Source of the DNA: Pseudomonadota bacterium
Lineage (GTDB): Bacteria; Myxococcota_A; UBA9042; GCA-2863065
Direction of reading: 5' to 3'
DNA length: 64,000 bases
NCBI GenBank assembly: GCA_005776585.1
Contig: SXOX01000015.1
Location: 1-64,000, forward strand
Notes under the pieces: generated by a model
Databases searched by the model: none
Seen by the model: the letters and a program-made list of their open reading frames with translations, nothing else
What the model was told of the DNA's origin: nothing
In this document: piece by piece, positions 9,501 to 18,214 of the stretch
Layout: each line of letters opens with the position of its first letter
Numbering within the stretch: the stretch's first letter is position 1
Made by a program: the position numbers and the translations under genes

Positions 9501-9708
9501 CGCCGGCGCACAGGTCGAGCGAGCGCGGCGTCTCGGCGACGGCGAGGCCGCGGGCGCTCGCAGACTCCTCGAAGCGCGGTCCGGGCAAGTCATTCGCGTG
9601 ACGGACGACGCTCGTCTTGCAGGCGCTGAGCACGAGCGCGAGCCCGAGCCACTCGAGGCCACCGAACCGCCGGCCTGACCAACGGAGGGCCCTGAGCAAG
9701 GAGCGCAT
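6535..9708 (-). CDS. FG-GAP/VCBS-repeat and ASPIC/UnbV-domain lipoprotein
   Basis: This is a 1057-aa protein. The start at 9708 gives a lipoprotein signal with LVLSAC at residues about 25-30. The first 430 residues hold FG-GAP blades with calcium-loop motifs such as VDWDDDGHVDVLA, VDVDADGDVDLI, GDVNGDGLLD, VDVDNDGFDDILA and GDLDRDGGADLL, forming an integrin-alpha-like propeller. An ASPIC/UnbV domain follows (from about GHFVQLVLRGT to WPSGLRERRVVGDL). The rest, about 540 residues, looks like several Ig-like or invasin-like sandwiches. The protein is probably anchored in the envelope and extended outward to bind a ligand or polymer. It has its own promoter candidate and lies 70 bp before the DUF1592 gene, which has a separate promoter, so co-transcription is possible but not required. 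Confidence 0.88.
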   Translation of the reverse strand: MRSLLRALRWSGRRFGGLEWLGLALVLSACKTSVVRHANDLPGPRFEESASARGLAVAETPRSLDLCAGVAFVDWDDDGHVDVLATDEFGPTRLWRNVGPPTFTFAEATAESGLADALPGATCVFVADLVGDKAKEVLLMGPSAAGLALLEGHVGQPYRDITATQLEAPRHRYFGAAAGDPDGDGRLDLVLSRLTTNHPEARPDDCLGLVLLRNRDDVLAWAPDETPPLPGCSFAGAFLDVDADGDVDLIQVNDYGPAFHPNSVVLNDGLDPAGKLRWKAAPLALGLRSAVYGMGLAVGDVNGDGLLDHFMTSIGRDVLLLGRPDGTVADMTEPFRAGSELGDGGRRFKWGTAIVDVDNDGFDDILAVAANQGGGQSTEQFTQPGRTLATWSSSVAQRPLLLRGSATPPLEDVARAAGLGDLDTAIGLAVGDLDRDGGADLLVGSLNTVRLFRNVGTRGHFVQLVLRGTVSNRDAAGTSVSATCGDRTTTHAHVLGGSVGSSSEPMVHVGLGACSGPIVLDLRWPSGLRERRVVGDLDRRVVLEEPQWLSLSAASAPADGQSSVTVTLRPVEPLKALPRLRVDGAAAGDYAFAPTEDGAFVGTLIAPATPGESVLTLPNLDGVSAHPRIRWRAPASVRWAIPWAQARPSAPLRVGATLLDAAGLPTDGVASIEVTGAELVPSVATSASSVVASVVPSAAATQLTLRARRNGQPWGEPRVVPLAARVDLDYTRVHVTPNWVEQPQTLTVTAVLRDATGSEVDDLDASELTLLVAGAPISPPASFRRAGSVYLAELDSRTLVLPTELRVRAAGSTPAQSARVRLWSAAAAVGALSAERSKLAFMDRYAPGDGEVVLPLLLTLTDSDGQRINERVLSLATYETVGCELVAAPARLNGVSAFHHAGHVRVTGPVGSTASVTLWLNGVKTNVSASIPIVSPTPTAPALELTRVSLFDPETYESVDAIDGPRPLLLRVEMMDGNGNLAGSGLGVSVTSTSLALDATAYVGYGRYEARFQAPSGRCQGSIEVQAGASGSRISLQVPAGSTEGTVCTPRSATGRR

Positions 9709-9715
9709 GGGTTCG

Positions 9716-9745
9716 ACGATAGGCGTCTGCCGACCAGCGCGTCAA
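9716..9745 (-). promoter_or_regulatory. leaderless-type promoter candidate for the FG-GAP gene
   Basis: On the minus strand TTGACG (9745-9740), 18 bp and TATCGT (9721-9716) end 7 nt before ATG 9708. No ribosome binding site is visible in that short gap. Confidence 0.5.
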
Positions 9746-9773
9746 GCCGCAGGCAGCGGCGTGCGCCGTTGTT

Positions 9774-10982
9774 TCAGAACGCGTTCTCGCCCGTGACCGC
9801 GCGCCCCAGAGCCAGCGTGTGGATCTCGTCGGTGCCTTCGTAGGTGTAGGTGCTCTCGAGGTTCAGCAGGTGCCGCACGACGCCATAGTCGAGCGTGACG
9901 CCATTGGCGCCGAGCAGCCCACGGGCGGTGCGCGCGGCGTTCAGAGCGAGCCGACAGCACTCCCGCTTGAGCAGGCTCACCTGGACGGCGGAGAGGCGAC
10001 CGTGATCCTTCATCCGTCCATAGTGGAGCGCGAGGACGCTGCCTTTGACGAGGTCGGCCGCGATGTCGGCGAGCTGCGCCTGGATGAGCTGCTTGCGGGC
10101 GATGGGCACCCCAAATTGGGTGCGGTCGATGGTGTAGCGGCGCGCGCGCTCGAAGCAGTCGCGGGCGGCGCCGAGCACGCCGAAGGCCACTCCGAAGCGG
10201 GCGTTCTCGAGGCACGCGAGCGGGCTCGCGAGGCCGCGGGCGAGCGGGAGGCGCGAGGCCTCGGGGACTCGGACGCCGTCGAAGTGGAGGCCGCCAGTGA
10301 CCGACGCGCGCATGCTCATCTTGTGCGGGATGTCAGACGTCGTGAAGCCGGGCATGCCCTTCTCGACGAGGAAGCCCAGGATCGCCCCGCCCTCCATCGC
10401 CTCGCGGGCCCACACGATCGCGACGTCGGCGATCTGCGCGTTGGTGATCCAGAGCTTGCTGCCGTCGAGCACCCAGTCGTCTCCATCGCGCCGCGCACGG
10501 GAGGCCATGCCGGCCGGGTTGCTGCCATGGTCGGGCTCGGTCAGGCCAAAGCAGCCGACGACATGCCCGCGCGCCATCGGAGGCAGCCAACGCTGCTTCT
10601 GCGCCTCGCTGCCAAAGCGCCAGATGGCGTACATCGCGAGGCTCGTCTGCACGCTGACAAACGAACGGAGCCCGGAGTCGCAGCGCTCGAGCTCCATGCA
10701 CGCCAGGCCGTAGCCAACCGCCGTGGTCCCCGCGCAGCCGTAGCCTTCGAGCGGCGCACCGAGCAGACCGAGCTGCGCGAGCTCCGGGATCAGCTCGCGG
10801 CGAAAGCGCCCGAGCTCGAAGTCCGCGACGATGTGCGGGAGGCAGCGGTCCTCGACGAAGCGCTGGACCGTGCTGCGGATCGTGGCCTCGGCGGGGTCGA
10901 TGAGCCCGGACCAGCCGATCAAGGCGTCGAGATCGATGGTCAGAGGGGGCCCTGCTTCCGCCGGAGATGGGCTACTCGGCAT
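9774..10982 (-). CDS. gcdH: acyl-CoA dehydrogenase, glutaryl-CoA dehydrogenase-like
   Basis: This 402-aa protein has the full acyl-CoA dehydrogenase fold. It would oxidise an acyl-CoA with FAD and, if a true glutaryl-CoA dehydrogenase, also decarboxylate glutaryl-CoA to crotonyl-CoA in lysine/tryptophan breakdown. Supporting segments are SGLRSFVSVQTSLAMY, CFGLTEPDHGSNP, RTQFGVPIARKQLIQ and the C-terminal TYEGTDEIHTLALGR, whose Glu is the expected catalytic base; the TGENAF end is typical of the glutaryl-CoA group. ATG 10982 is preferred to TTG 11009; it overlaps the ATP-grasp A stop by 11 bp, so the two genes are probably coupled. Exact substrate cannot be proven from sequence. Confidence 0.88.
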   Translation of the reverse strand: MPSSPSPAEAGPPLTIDLDALIGWSGLIDPAEATIRSTVQRFVEDRCLPHIVADFELGRFRRELIPELAQLGLLGAPLEGYGCAGTTAVGYGLACMELERCDSGLRSFVSVQTSLAMYAIWRFGSEAQKQRWLPPMARGHVVGCFGLTEPDHGSNPAGMASRARRDGDDWVLDGSKLWITNAQIADVAIVWAREAMEGGAILGFLVEKGMPGFTTSDIPHKMSMRASVTGGLHFDGVRVPEASRLPLARGLASPLACLENARFGVAFGVLGAARDCFERARRYTIDRTQFGVPIARKQLIQAQLADIAADLVKGSVLALHYGRMKDHGRLSAVQVSLLKRECCRLALNAARTARGLLGANGVTLDYGVVRHLLNLESTYTYEGTDEIHTLALGRAVTGENAF

Positions 10983-12189
10983 AGAGCTTGATCCCGGTCG
11001 CGGCGGCAAACGAAAGCCGGTGCGCCTCGTCCCAGTCGGGGTGGCGCACGACGACGTGACCGTCGGAGAGCAGCGTGTTCTTCCAGTTGCGCCGCGGCGT
11101 GCCCGGACGCAGGAGCGCCTCCTCCACCACCCACGGACCGGCCTGCCGCAGCCAGTCGCGCAGGCCCTCGATGCGCGTGATGCGCCCGCGTCCGAGCGCG
11201 CGCTTGAAGACGATGCCGACGTTGTACTTCCGCGCCGTGGGCGCCTCGAAGCTGCCCCAGCACGCGACCCGGGCCCACTCGCGGAACAGGTCGATGTCGC
11301 TCGTGTAGTTCATCTGATCGACGAGGTGCGCACCGCCTGGACGGCAGCCGATCTCTCCGAAGACCGCCTCGCCCTTGGGCGTGAGGAACCACTCCATGTG
11401 CGTGAAGCCGTCGCCCATCCCGAGCGCCTTGAGGATATTGCGCCCGAGCGCCAGTCCGCCCGCAAACTTGGGGGCGTGCATGTCGCGGACCGTGATGATG
11501 ACGGGGCTGATCCACTCCACCGAGCGGGCCTCGATGGGCTTGGGCAGATACGACGCGACGTTCTCGTAGGCCGGCTTGCCGCCGATACACACCGTGTCGT
11601 AGGTGAACTCCTCGCCCTCGACGTACTCCTCGCAACTCGCCTCGGTCACGCCGCGTGTGAGCCGGATGGCGCTCTCGAGCTCGGCCTGATCGCGACACCG
11701 ATACGTATCGGCGCTGCCCGCGCCCGCGATCGGCTTGAGAATGAGCGGGAAGCCGATCTCCTCGGCGGCAGCGCGAACCTGCGCCTCGGTACGCACTCGG
11801 CTCGACCGCGGGACCCGGAGCCCGGCAGCCCGCGCACGCTCCTTCATCAGCTCCTTGTCGCGAAAGCCGCGGACGGTCTCCACGCTCATGCCCGGCATGC
11901 CCCACCGCTCGCGCAGGCGTGCGGCGAGGAGCACGAGCGGCTCCCAGTTGCTGAGCACGCGGTCGATGGTCTTTCCGCCAAGCCAGCCCGACACCCGCTG
12001 AATGACGTCGTCTTCGTCCATGAGCCGTGGCACCGCAAGGTAGTCCGTGAGGTAGCGGCGGACGTCCTTGGGGAGCGCGTCGCGCGGGGTGTCGCCCACG
12101 CCATAGACCTCGGCCCCGACCTCGGCGAGCCCGCGGGTGTACTGCTTCATCTCGGGTGGATAGACGGCGGAGAGGAACACGACGCGCAT
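10972..12189 (-). CDS. ATP-grasp ligase A
   Basis: This is a 405-aa predicted carboxylate-amine/thiol ligase of the ATP-grasp superfamily; such enzymes activate a carboxylate as acyl phosphate. An N-terminal Rossmann-like pre-ATP-grasp region (MRVVFLSAVYPPEM) precedes a nucleotide-binding lysine in GFPLILKPIAGAGSA, an acidic strand in CEEYVEGEEFTYDT and the metal/phosphate end of the site in THMEWFLTPKG and FGEIGCRPGG. The usual Asn of EIN-R is Gly here; paralogues B and C have Ala or Gly, so this looks like a family feature. It shares the rare THMEWF block with B and C. It is transcribed divergently from ATP-grasp B over a 64-bp gap and runs into the dehydrogenase gene. Its substrates are unknown. 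Confidence 0.85.
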   Translation of the reverse strand: MRVVFLSAVYPPEMKQYTRGLAEVGAEVYGVGDTPRDALPKDVRRYLTDYLAVPRLMDEDDVIQRVSGWLGGKTIDRVLSNWEPLVLLAARLRERWGMPGMSVETVRGFRDKELMKERARAAGLRVPRSSRVRTEAQVRAAAEEIGFPLILKPIAGAGSADTYRCRDQAELESAIRLTRGVTEASCEEYVEGEEFTYDTVCIGGKPAYENVASYLPKPIEARSVEWISPVIITVRDMHAPKFAGGLALGRNILKALGMGDGFTHMEWFLTPKGEAVFGEIGCRPGGAHLVDQMNYTSDIDLFREWARVACWGSFEAPTARKYNVGIVFKRALGRGRITRIEGLRDWLRQAGPWVVEEALLRPGTPRRNWKNTLLSDGHVVVRHPDWDEAHRLSFAAATGIKLYAE

Positions 12190-12195
12190 CCTCGG

Positions 12196-12224
12196 AGCCT
12201 AACACGAGCCACCGGGGTTGAAGA
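12196..12224 (-). promoter_or_regulatory. promoter candidate for ATP-grasp A
   Basis: On the minus strand TCTTCA (12224-12219), 17 bp and TAGGCT (12201-12196) end 6 nt before ATG 12189. The -35 match is weak. Its -35 overlaps that of the divergent promoter for ATP-grasp B, so the two would compete. Confidence 0.35.
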
Positions 12225-12245
12225 AAGCGTGGACTCGGGTACACC
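12218..12245 (+). promoter_or_regulatory. promoter candidate for ATP-grasp B
   Basis: TTGAAG (12218-12223), 16 bp and TACACC (12240-12245) end 8 nt before ATG 12254, which has no ribosome binding site. The layout matches the other leaderless-type starts in this window. Confidence 0.42.
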
Positions 12246-12253
12246 TCGCCTCC

Positions 12254-13474
12254 ATGCCTCGCAACATCATCGTCGCTTGTCCCTTCCCGACCGACCTGTC
12301 GATGCGCTTCGTGCGCGCCGCGTCCAAGCTGCACGACGTCCGGCTGCTCGGGGTCGTGCACACGCCGCCCAAGGGCAAGGACCTCAAGCTCTACCACGAC
12401 ATCGTGCGCGTCACGGAGCCGCTCTCGGTCAAGGACCTCATCGACGCGACTGAGATCCACCGGCGGCGTCACGGCGCGCCGTACCGCATCATCGGCATCC
12501 TCGAGGCCATGATGGTGCAGCTGGCCCAAGCGCGGGCGCACTTCAACGTGCCGGGGACGCGGCCCGAGGTCGCGACGCTCTTTCGGGACAAGTCGCGCAT
12601 GAAGGCAGCGCTGCGTGCCGCCGGGTTGCCGGTGGCCAAGAGCCGGCTCGCGGGCACGGCCAGGGATGCGCGCGAGTTCGCCGAAGAGGCCGGGTTCCCG
12701 ATGGTCTGCAAGCCGCCGGCCGGCATGGGAGCGAAGTCGACCTTCCGCGCGAACTCCTTGGCGGAGCTGGAGCGCATCCTGGGCGGCCTCGGCATGTCGC
12801 CCGAGCGGCCGGTGCTGCTCGAGGAGTTCCTCCGTGGGCGCGAGTTCTCCTTCGAGACCATCACCACCGGCGGCGAGCCGCGCGTGCACTCCATCTCGCA
12901 CTACCTCCCGCCGTGCCTGGAAGCGCTCGAGAACCCGTGGATAAAGTGGTGTTGCATGTTGCCGCGCGACATCTCCGGGGCGCAGTACGATGGGGCGCGC
13001 AGGATGGGCTTCGCGGCCATCAAGGCGCTCGGGCTCGACGACGGGATGACCCACATGGAGTGGTTCCTGCGCGAGGATGGCACCCCGGTCATTGGCGAGA
13101 TCGCCCAGCGTCCCCCGGGCGCGTGCATCAGCATCATGACGGGAGTGGTGCATCGAATCGACCTGTTCCGTGCCTGGGCTCGCGCGGTCATCGATGGCGA
13201 GCTCGACGCCCCATGGCACCGCCAGGCCGCCGCTGGCGCCGCGTTCCTGCGCGGGATGGGCCACGGGCGCGTTGCCGGGCTCACAGGCGTCGGTGAGACG
13301 CACGCCGCGGTTGGCAAGTACGTGCACGAGGCCAAGCTGCCAACGATTGGCGCGCCCAAGGGCGACGGCTACGAGGGCGACGGCTACGTCATCGTGAGCG
13401 ATCCGAGCACGGAGGTGGTTCAGCAGGTCCTGAAGAAGATCATCGAGACGATCAACATTCAGTACGCAGAGTAG
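12254..13474 (+). CDS. ATP-grasp ligase B
   Basis: This is a 406-aa paralogue of ATP-grasp A. ATG 12254 is preferred to TTG 12218 because MPRNIIVACPFPTD begins the first Rossmann strand and a -10-like element ends 8 nt upstream. Key features are the lysine in GFPMVCKPPAGMGAKST, LLEEFLRGREFSFETIT for adenine/ribose contacts, and THMEWFLREDG with VIGEIAQRPPGA at the metal site. It should form an amide or similar bond from a carboxylate and ATP, with unknown substrates. It is divergent from ligase A. The next gene starts 127 bp downstream, so B probably forms its own unit. Confidence 0.85.
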   Translation: MPRNIIVACPFPTDLSMRFVRAASKLHDVRLLGVVHTPPKGKDLKLYHDIVRVTEPLSVKDLIDATEIHRRRHGAPYRIIGILEAMMVQLAQARAHFNVPGTRPEVATLFRDKSRMKAALRAAGLPVAKSRLAGTARDAREFAEEAGFPMVCKPPAGMGAKSTFRANSLAELERILGGLGMSPERPVLLEEFLRGREFSFETITTGGEPRVHSISHYLPPCLEALENPWIKWCCMLPRDISGAQYDGARRMGFAAIKALGLDDGMTHMEWFLREDGTPVIGEIAQRPPGACISIMTGVVHRIDLFRAWARAVIDGELDAPWHRQAAAGAAFLRGMGHGRVAGLTGVGETHAAVGKYVHEAKLPTIGAPKGDGYEGDGYVIVSDPSTEVVQQVLKKIIETINIQYAE

Positions 13475-13601
13475 ATAGCGTCAACCGCCGCACTGCGACC
13501 CGATCGTCGCGCTGGGTAAAACATGACCCATTGTGCAAGTCCGCTCTCGACCTGTACATCTCGGCACGCCGAATGGTCGGCGGACCCTGTGAGGACCCGG
13601 C

Positions 13602-14303
13602 TTGCCACCAGAAGCGCATCAGCCAAAGACGAGCCGCAACGCAGCACGCCGCTGGCGCACGGCCGGTGGTCTGGCCCTGCTCGTCCTCGTGTGCGCGTCG
13701 CTCCTGACGGCCGGCCTATGGACCGGCTCCGACCCGACGATGCCGTCGAATCCGGAGAATCCACGGCCCGCTGCCGCCTCGGCACAGCCGGCCGATGCAC
13801 CGCAGCTCGCACCTGACCGCCCGCGCGCAACCGTCACCGCGACAGCTGCGCCCTTATCGCAGCCGCAAGCCGCGCGCCCGGCCGTCCTCGCACCCACGCC
13901 CGGCGAGCTGGTGGCCCGCGACCATCAACGTGAGGCTGCGCTGCGCCCCTTCGAAGCCACGCTCCTCAGCGGCATCGATGGCTGCCTCGCCGCCGGCTCG
14001 GGACCGCGCTCGCCGCAGCGCCTGGCGCTCCAGTTCGTTCCGGCGGGACCGGCCGCTGACGGGGTCGAGCCCTTTCGCCTCGCAGCGCTGATGCCGGTGG
14101 CCGCGGACCCGAGTCGTCCAAGCCCGCAGCAGCAGCCCGGCTGGTCGTGCTTCTCGGCGCTCGTCGGGCGCACAGTCACCGTGCCGGCAGGGACTTCGCC
14201 CCATGCCTCGGGATTTCAGTACATTGTTACGCTCCCGCTGCCCAAGTCGGTCGGTTGGGAGCTCTCCGCCGGAGCGGCAAGGCCGCCAACGGCTCAACCT
14301 TGA
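13602..14303 (+). CDS. single-helix membrane-anchored hypothetical protein
   Basis: This is a 233-aa protein I do not recognise. The TTG at 13602 is the likely start: GAGGA at 13591-13595 is well spaced, and the only transmembrane helix ([18 protein letters not shown], about residues 23-40) follows a short basic N-terminus. A Pro/Ala/Thr-rich linker (about 45-100) leads to a soluble region with [16 protein letters not shown] and [18 protein letters not shown]. Topology should place the C-terminal part outside the inner membrane. It ends 17 bp before the TSP3-repeat gene and is probably co-transcribed with it, suggesting a partner or export-related role for that secreted protein. Confidence 0.65.
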   Translation: MPPEAHQPKTSRNAARRWRTAGGLALLVLVCASLLTAGLWTGSDPTMPSNPENPRPAAASAQPADAPQLAPDRPRATVTATAAPLSQPQAARPAVLAPTPGELVARDHQREAALRPFEATLLSGIDGCLAAGSGPRSPQRLALQFVPAGPAADGVEPFRLAALMPVAADPSRPSPQQQPGWSCFSALVGRTVTVPAGTSPHASGFQYIVTLPLPKSVGWELSAGAARPPTAQP

Positions 14304-14320
14304 CCCTCTTGGAGGTGCAC

Positions 14321-17300
14321 ATGCGTTTGCTACTCTTGACTCGCCTTAGGACCCTATTCGCGATGGCCGGTGTGACCGCCACCCTCTTCGCGAATACGGC
14401 CCTGGCGGATGCCGTCCTGACCCCCGGAACCATCAACGGGACGACGGGGCTCAGCGGCTGGTCCTTCGACAATGGCTACGCGAGCGTCTCGGGCGGATCC
14501 GGGGGGGGCTCGTCTCAGGTCAACTATACAGGCGATACGTTTGTCATGACCATCGAAGGCGGACAGACCTATAGCTACGCCTACACGCAGCGGTATCTTT
14601 ACACGTCAGATGGCTACATCTACTTCTACCAGAGCAACAACAACGCCAACATCGTCGTCCCCGCCAATGGCTCAGTCGACGTCGACCTGAGCGGCCCGGG
14701 GGCCACGTTTGCGGTGCACTTCGAGGTCACCGGCGGTGCCGTCGAGCGTTCGAGCTTCACCTCCAGCGCCCAATCAGGCAACAGCTACGCGTCGCTCAAC
14801 GCCGAGCGCTACACGGGCGCCGACGTGTTGCTGCCTGCGTTGGCCGGCGTCAGCACGACTCTCAATGGCTCCGCCAAGGTGCAGGTCTCCGATGGGATGG
14901 GCGGGACGCTGTGCACGACGTCGATTGGTCTTGCGACGACCACAGCGACACCGGCCGAGGGCGACACGCACGCCATCACCTATACGTTGAGTGTCGGTCC
15001 CGACGACTGCCTCATCGGCATCGGCGGAACGGTCGCCGTGAACAATATCCCCAACGGTATCAACCCGACCCAGGCGTACATCTACACCTACGGCTACACG
15101 CCGACCTGGACCTACCTGGGCAACTTCTCTCAGGGTCTCGTGGGCAACAATCAGCAGTACCAGTTCATCGGCCTCGCAGAGGGCAACTACTACACGCAGG
15201 CCCTCGTGTACTTCGACAACAGCAACTACACCTATCTGCCGAACCAGAACCCGCCCTATGTCCAGGTGACCGCCGCGGGCGGCATCTCGCAGCGTGACTT
15301 CATCTATGACGGCGCCTTGCTGACCGGCAACATCACGATCACGGGCAGCTTCGCTGGTCAGCTCCAGTCCGGCTACGCGTACTATGGCGGTCAGTACGAC
15401 TATGCTGACCCCACGTACGGTCCGTCCGCGGGTGGCAACGCCTATGCCCCGCTCGACGCGGCGACCGGCAACTTCACCGCGGTCGTCACGCCCGGCAAGT
15501 GGGCGCAGTCCAACGTGTGGATGAGCTTCAACCCGCCCACGACCGGGACGCCAACCTACAACTACCTCTCGGTCTATGGCGGCAACGCGACGACCGACGT
15601 CGCGGCCGGATCGACGGTGAGCGTCGGGAGCCGGGAATACGAGACGACGTCTGGAATCATCGTCTTCGACGTGACCGAGCCCGAGGGCTCCCCGACCATC
15701 GGCATTACCAATCCGACGGTCTACGCAAGCTACTACGACTCGGCGACCGGCACGAGCGTCTCGGCGCAGTCGTACATGTACGTCAACAACGCGGCGAGCC
15801 CTGCCGTGCGCGTCATCGGGCTCGCGGGCACCTACAACTTCCAGGCCTACGCGACCGTCAACGGTTCGTACACCAAGTTCGCCGAGTCGACGATCAGCCT
15901 CGGCGCGGCCACCGATACGCCGCCAGGGACGACGGTGGTCGTCGTTCCGCAGGACGCCAATGGCAACGACAGCACGCTGACGCTCACGTTCGAGACGGTC
16001 ACGACCGGCGGCAGCACGACGGTGTCCATCACCGACGTCGGCCCCGCGGCGCCTCCGGGCGACACGATCCTGTCCTCGATCGGCGACGACTCCTATCTGA
16101 ACGTCAACACCAGCGCGACCTTCCCCGATCAGGTCGAGGTCTGCCTGAGCTACACGCTGGCGGATCTGGGCATCTCGGCCGACCAGGAGGGCGCGATCCA
16201 GCTTCAGCAGTACGTGTGTGACGCGTCGGGCAGCTGCGCCTGGCACGTCATCACCGGCACGCTCGATGGCCGCCCCAATCCCGACACGTCGGCCCACGTC
16301 CTCTGCGGTGTGACCACGAGCCTGTCGACGTTCGCTATCACGCTCAGCGCCGACAACTGCCCCTCGGTCGACAACCCGGACCAGCTGGATTCCGATGGCG
16401 ATGGCCAGGGCGACGCGTGCGACGGCGACGACGACAACGACGGCGTGCTCGACACGTCCGACACGTGCCCGCTGCTCGCGGGTGCCGAGCAGACCGACAC
16501 GGACAGCGACGGCCAGGGTGACGCGTGCGACGCCGACGATGACGCCGACGGTCTCGACGACGCGGGAGACAACTGCCCCGGAAGCGCCAACGCCGACCAG
16601 ACCGACAGCGACGGCGATGGCCAGGGCGACGCGTGCGACGGCGACAGCGACGGGGATGGCATTGCCAACGGCAACGACAACTGCCCCACGGTGGCCAATT
16701 CGAGCCAGGAGGACGTCGAGGCGGACGGCATCGGCGACGCGTGCGACGACGACAACGACAACGACGGCGTGAGCAACGGGGGCGACAACTGCCCCACGGT
16801 TCACAACGCGAGCCAGGCCGACCTCGATGGCGACCACCTCGGTGACGCCTGCGACGCGGACGCGGACGGCGACGACGTCGACGACGCGGGCGACAACTGT
16901 CTGTTCAAGGCCAACAACGACCAGGCGGACACCGACGGCGACGGCGACGGCGATGCGTGCGACTCCGACGATGACGATGACGGCATCGAGGACGGCCTCG
17001 ACAACTGCCAGCAGAGCGCCAACACGGATCAGGCCAACGCGGACCTGGACGCCCGCGGAGACGCCTGCGATGACGACGACGACAACGACACGATCTCGGA
17101 CGCGGCCGACAACTGCGACTTCGCGGCCAACGCCGATCAGGCGGATCTCGACGCGGACGGGCTCGGTGACGCGTGTGACTCGGACCGCGATGGCGATGGC
17201 TTCGACAACGCGACGGACAACTGCCCGTCACTCGGCAACGCCGACCAGGCCGATCTCGATCAGGACGGCCAGGGCGACCTCTGCGACGGCGACCAGGACG

Positions 17301-17884
17301 GCGACGGCGTGCCCAACGGCAGCGACAACTGCGCGATCGCGGCGAACGCCGGCCAAGAGGACCTCGACGCGGACGGGCTCGGCGATGCGTGCGACCCGGA
17401 CCTCGACGGGGACGGCCTACAGAACTCGGCTGACAACTGCGCCAGCGTCGCCAACGCCAATCAGCTGGACACGGACGGCGACGGCGCCGGCAACGCGTGT
17501 GACACCGACGACGACAACGACGGCGTGAGCGACGGCACGGACAACTGCCCCCTCGTCAGCAACGGCACGCAGGCCAACTTCGATGGAGACGGCCAGGGTG
17601 ACGCGTGCGACGCCGACGACGACGGAGACGGGATCGCCGACGGCGCGGATGCCTGTGCGTCCACGCTCGCGGGGTCGACGGTGGATCCGGCCAACGGCTG
17701 TTCCATCGCTCAGCTGTGCCCGTGCGCTGGCCCACGCGGACAGTCGGTGGGTTGGAAGAACCACGGCGCGTACGTCTCGTGCGTCGCGCACTCCTCCAAC
17801 AACCTTCTGAAGCTCGGGCTCATCACCAATCAGCAGAAGGGCACGATCCAGTCCGCGGCCGGTCAGTCGAGCTGCGGCAAGTAG
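14321..17884 (+). CDS. secreted protein with 12 thrombospondin type 3 repeats
   Basis: This is an 1187-aa protein. ATG 14321 is set by GGAGGTG at 14311-14317 and begins a Sec signal ([13 protein letters not shown] to FANTALA). Residues about 30-675 are Tyr/Asn/Gly/Thr-rich beta-sandwich material, probably several adhesive or carbohydrate-binding-like domains. From 16352 to 17647 there are 12 repeats of exactly 36 residues with the DNC...[17 protein letters not shown] pattern, the calcium-binding TSP3 module, so the protein should bind many Ca2+ ions. The C-terminal 60 residues after the repeats ([17 protein letters not shown] onward) resemble a Cys-containing domain often found at the end of bacterial TSP3 proteins. 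It is probably a large extracellular or surface protein. A hairpin follows the stop. Confidence 0.88.
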   Translation: MRLLLLTRLRTLFAMAGVTATLFANTALADAVLTPGTINGTTGLSGWSFDNGYASVSGGSGGGSSQVNYTGDTFVMTIEGGQTYSYAYTQRYLYTSDGYIYFYQSNNNANIVVPANGSVDVDLSGPGATFAVHFEVTGGAVERSSFTSSAQSGNSYASLNAERYTGADVLLPALAGVSTTLNGSAKVQVSDGMGGTLCTTSIGLATTTATPAEGDTHAITYTLSVGPDDCLIGIGGTVAVNNIPNGINPTQAYIYTYGYTPTWTYLGNFSQGLVGNNQQYQFIGLAEGNYYTQALVYFDNSNYTYLPNQNPPYVQVTAAGGISQRDFIYDGALLTGNITITGSFAGQLQSGYAYYGGQYDYADPTYGPSAGGNAYAPLDAATGNFTAVVTPGKWAQSNVWMSFNPPTTGTPTYNYLSVYGGNATTDVAAGSTVSVGSREYETTSGIIVFDVTEPEGSPTIGITNPTVYASYYDSATGTSVSAQSYMYVNNAASPAVRVIGLAGTYNFQAYATVNGSYTKFAESTISLGAATDTPPGTTVVVVPQDANGNDSTLTLTFETVTTGGSTTVSITDVGPAAPPGDTILSSIGDDSYLNVNTSATFPDQVEVCLSYTLADLGISADQEGAIQLQQYVCDASGSCAWHVITGTLDGRPNPDTSAHVLCGVTTSLSTFAITLSADNCPSVDNPDQLDSDGDGQGDACDGDDDNDGVLDTSDTCPLLAGAEQTDTDSDGQGDACDADDDADGLDDAGDNCPGSANADQTDSDGDGQGDACDGDSDGDGIANGNDNCPTVANSSQEDVEADGIGDACDDDNDNDGVSNGGDNCPTVHNASQADLDGDHLGDACDADADGDDVDDAGDNCLFKANNDQADTDGDGDGDACDSDDDDDGIEDGLDNCQQSANTDQANADLDARGDACDDDDDNDTISDAADNCDFAANADQADLDADGLGDACDSDRDGDGFDNATDNCPSLGNADQADLDQDGQGDLCDGDQDGDGVPNGSDNCAIAANAGQEDLDADGLGDACDPDLDGDGLQNSADNCASVANANQLDTDGDGAGNACDTDDDNDGVSDGTDNCPLVSNGTQANFDGDGQGDACDADDDGDGIADGADACASTLAGSTVDPANGCSIAQLCPCAGPRGQSVGWKNHGAYVSCVAHSSNNLLKLGLITNQQKGTIQSAAGQSSCGK
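16352..17647 (+). repeat. 12 tandem 108-bp units encoding TSP3 repeats
   Basis: Twelve in-register units of exactly 108 bp each encode 36 residues beginning DNC or DTC. The units differ at many positions, so the length is kept by protein selection rather than by recent duplication. A thirteenth partial unit starts at 17648 with DACAST. Confidence 0.9.
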
Positions 17885-17899
17885 CTGCCGGTTCCCATT

Positions 17900-17933
17900 C
17901 CCTCGACGGCGCCGGTACACGGGCCGTCGAGGG
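17900..17933 (+). terminator. hairpin terminator after the TSP3 gene
   Basis: CCCTCGACGGC (17900-17910) pairs perfectly with GCCGTCGAGGG (17923-17933) around a 12-nt loop, 15 bp after the stop. A C/T-rich stretch follows instead of a T run, so termination may be imperfect. Confidence 0.6.
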
Positions 17934-17948
17934 CTCTCCCCGCCTGCC

Positions 17949-17987
17949 TTGACGCCCAAAGTATGATCTCGTACGCTTCGCGTATGA
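17949..17987 (+). promoter_or_regulatory. promoter and imperfect palindrome of the AbrB/PIN pair
   Basis: TTGACG (17949-17954), 17 bp and TACGCT (17972-17977) end 6 nt before ATG 17984. An imperfect inverted repeat, TCGTACGC-TTC-GCGTATGA (17969-17987), covers the -10 and the start codon, and GTATGATCTCG occurs twice (17961 and 17982). This suits repression by the antitoxin or the toxin-antitoxin complex. Confidence 0.5.
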
Positions 17988-18214
17988 TCTCGACTCTCTC
18001 CGAGCGCGGGCAAGTCGTCATCCCCAAGCCCCTCCGTACGCAGCTCGGCCTCGAGCCTGGCCAGGAGCTGGACTTTCGTATCGAGGAGGGCCGACTCGTC
18101 GTCATGCGCGTCGAGCCCATCGATCCCGTCCAGGCGGTTTGGGGCATCCTCCCTTCGGTCATTGAGGCGGACGCGCTGCTCGACGAGCTCCGCGGTCCGG
18201 CAGACGGACGGTGA
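17984..18214 (+). CDS. AbrB/SpoVT-type antitoxin
   Basis: This 76-aa protein has a swapped-hairpin AbrB DNA-binding domain (ISTLSERGQVVIPKPLR and GQELDFRIEEGRLVV) and a C-terminal tail that would wrap the toxin. ATG 17984 is chosen over ATG 17963 because the family starts just before the first strand and the promoter places its transcript start there. Neither ATG has a ribosome binding site. It overlaps the PIN toxin by 4 bp (GTGA, 18211-18214). Such antitoxins repress their own operon; the palindrome across the start codon is a likely operator. Confidence 0.85.
   Translation: MISTLSERGQVVIPKPLRTQLGLEPGQELDFRIEEGRLVVMRVEPIDPVQAVWGILPSVIEADALLDELRGPADGR

Noticed and set aside
10940-13327. 795-aa minus-strand open frame across two ATP-grasp genes
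   Set aside because: It overlaps two genes with clear ATP-grasp motifs, has Arg/Gly/Pro-biased composition and shows no known motif. It is a GC-driven shadow frame.
14774-16837. 687-aa minus-strand open frame inside the TSP3 gene
   Set aside because: Its Val/Ala/Arg-rich repeats mirror the Asp/Gly codons of the TSP3 array on the plus strand.
16352-17647. 108-bp tandem units as a CRISPR or satellite array
   Set aside because: The units keep a protein reading frame and the TSP3 calcium pattern, and they have no constant repeat with variable spacers.
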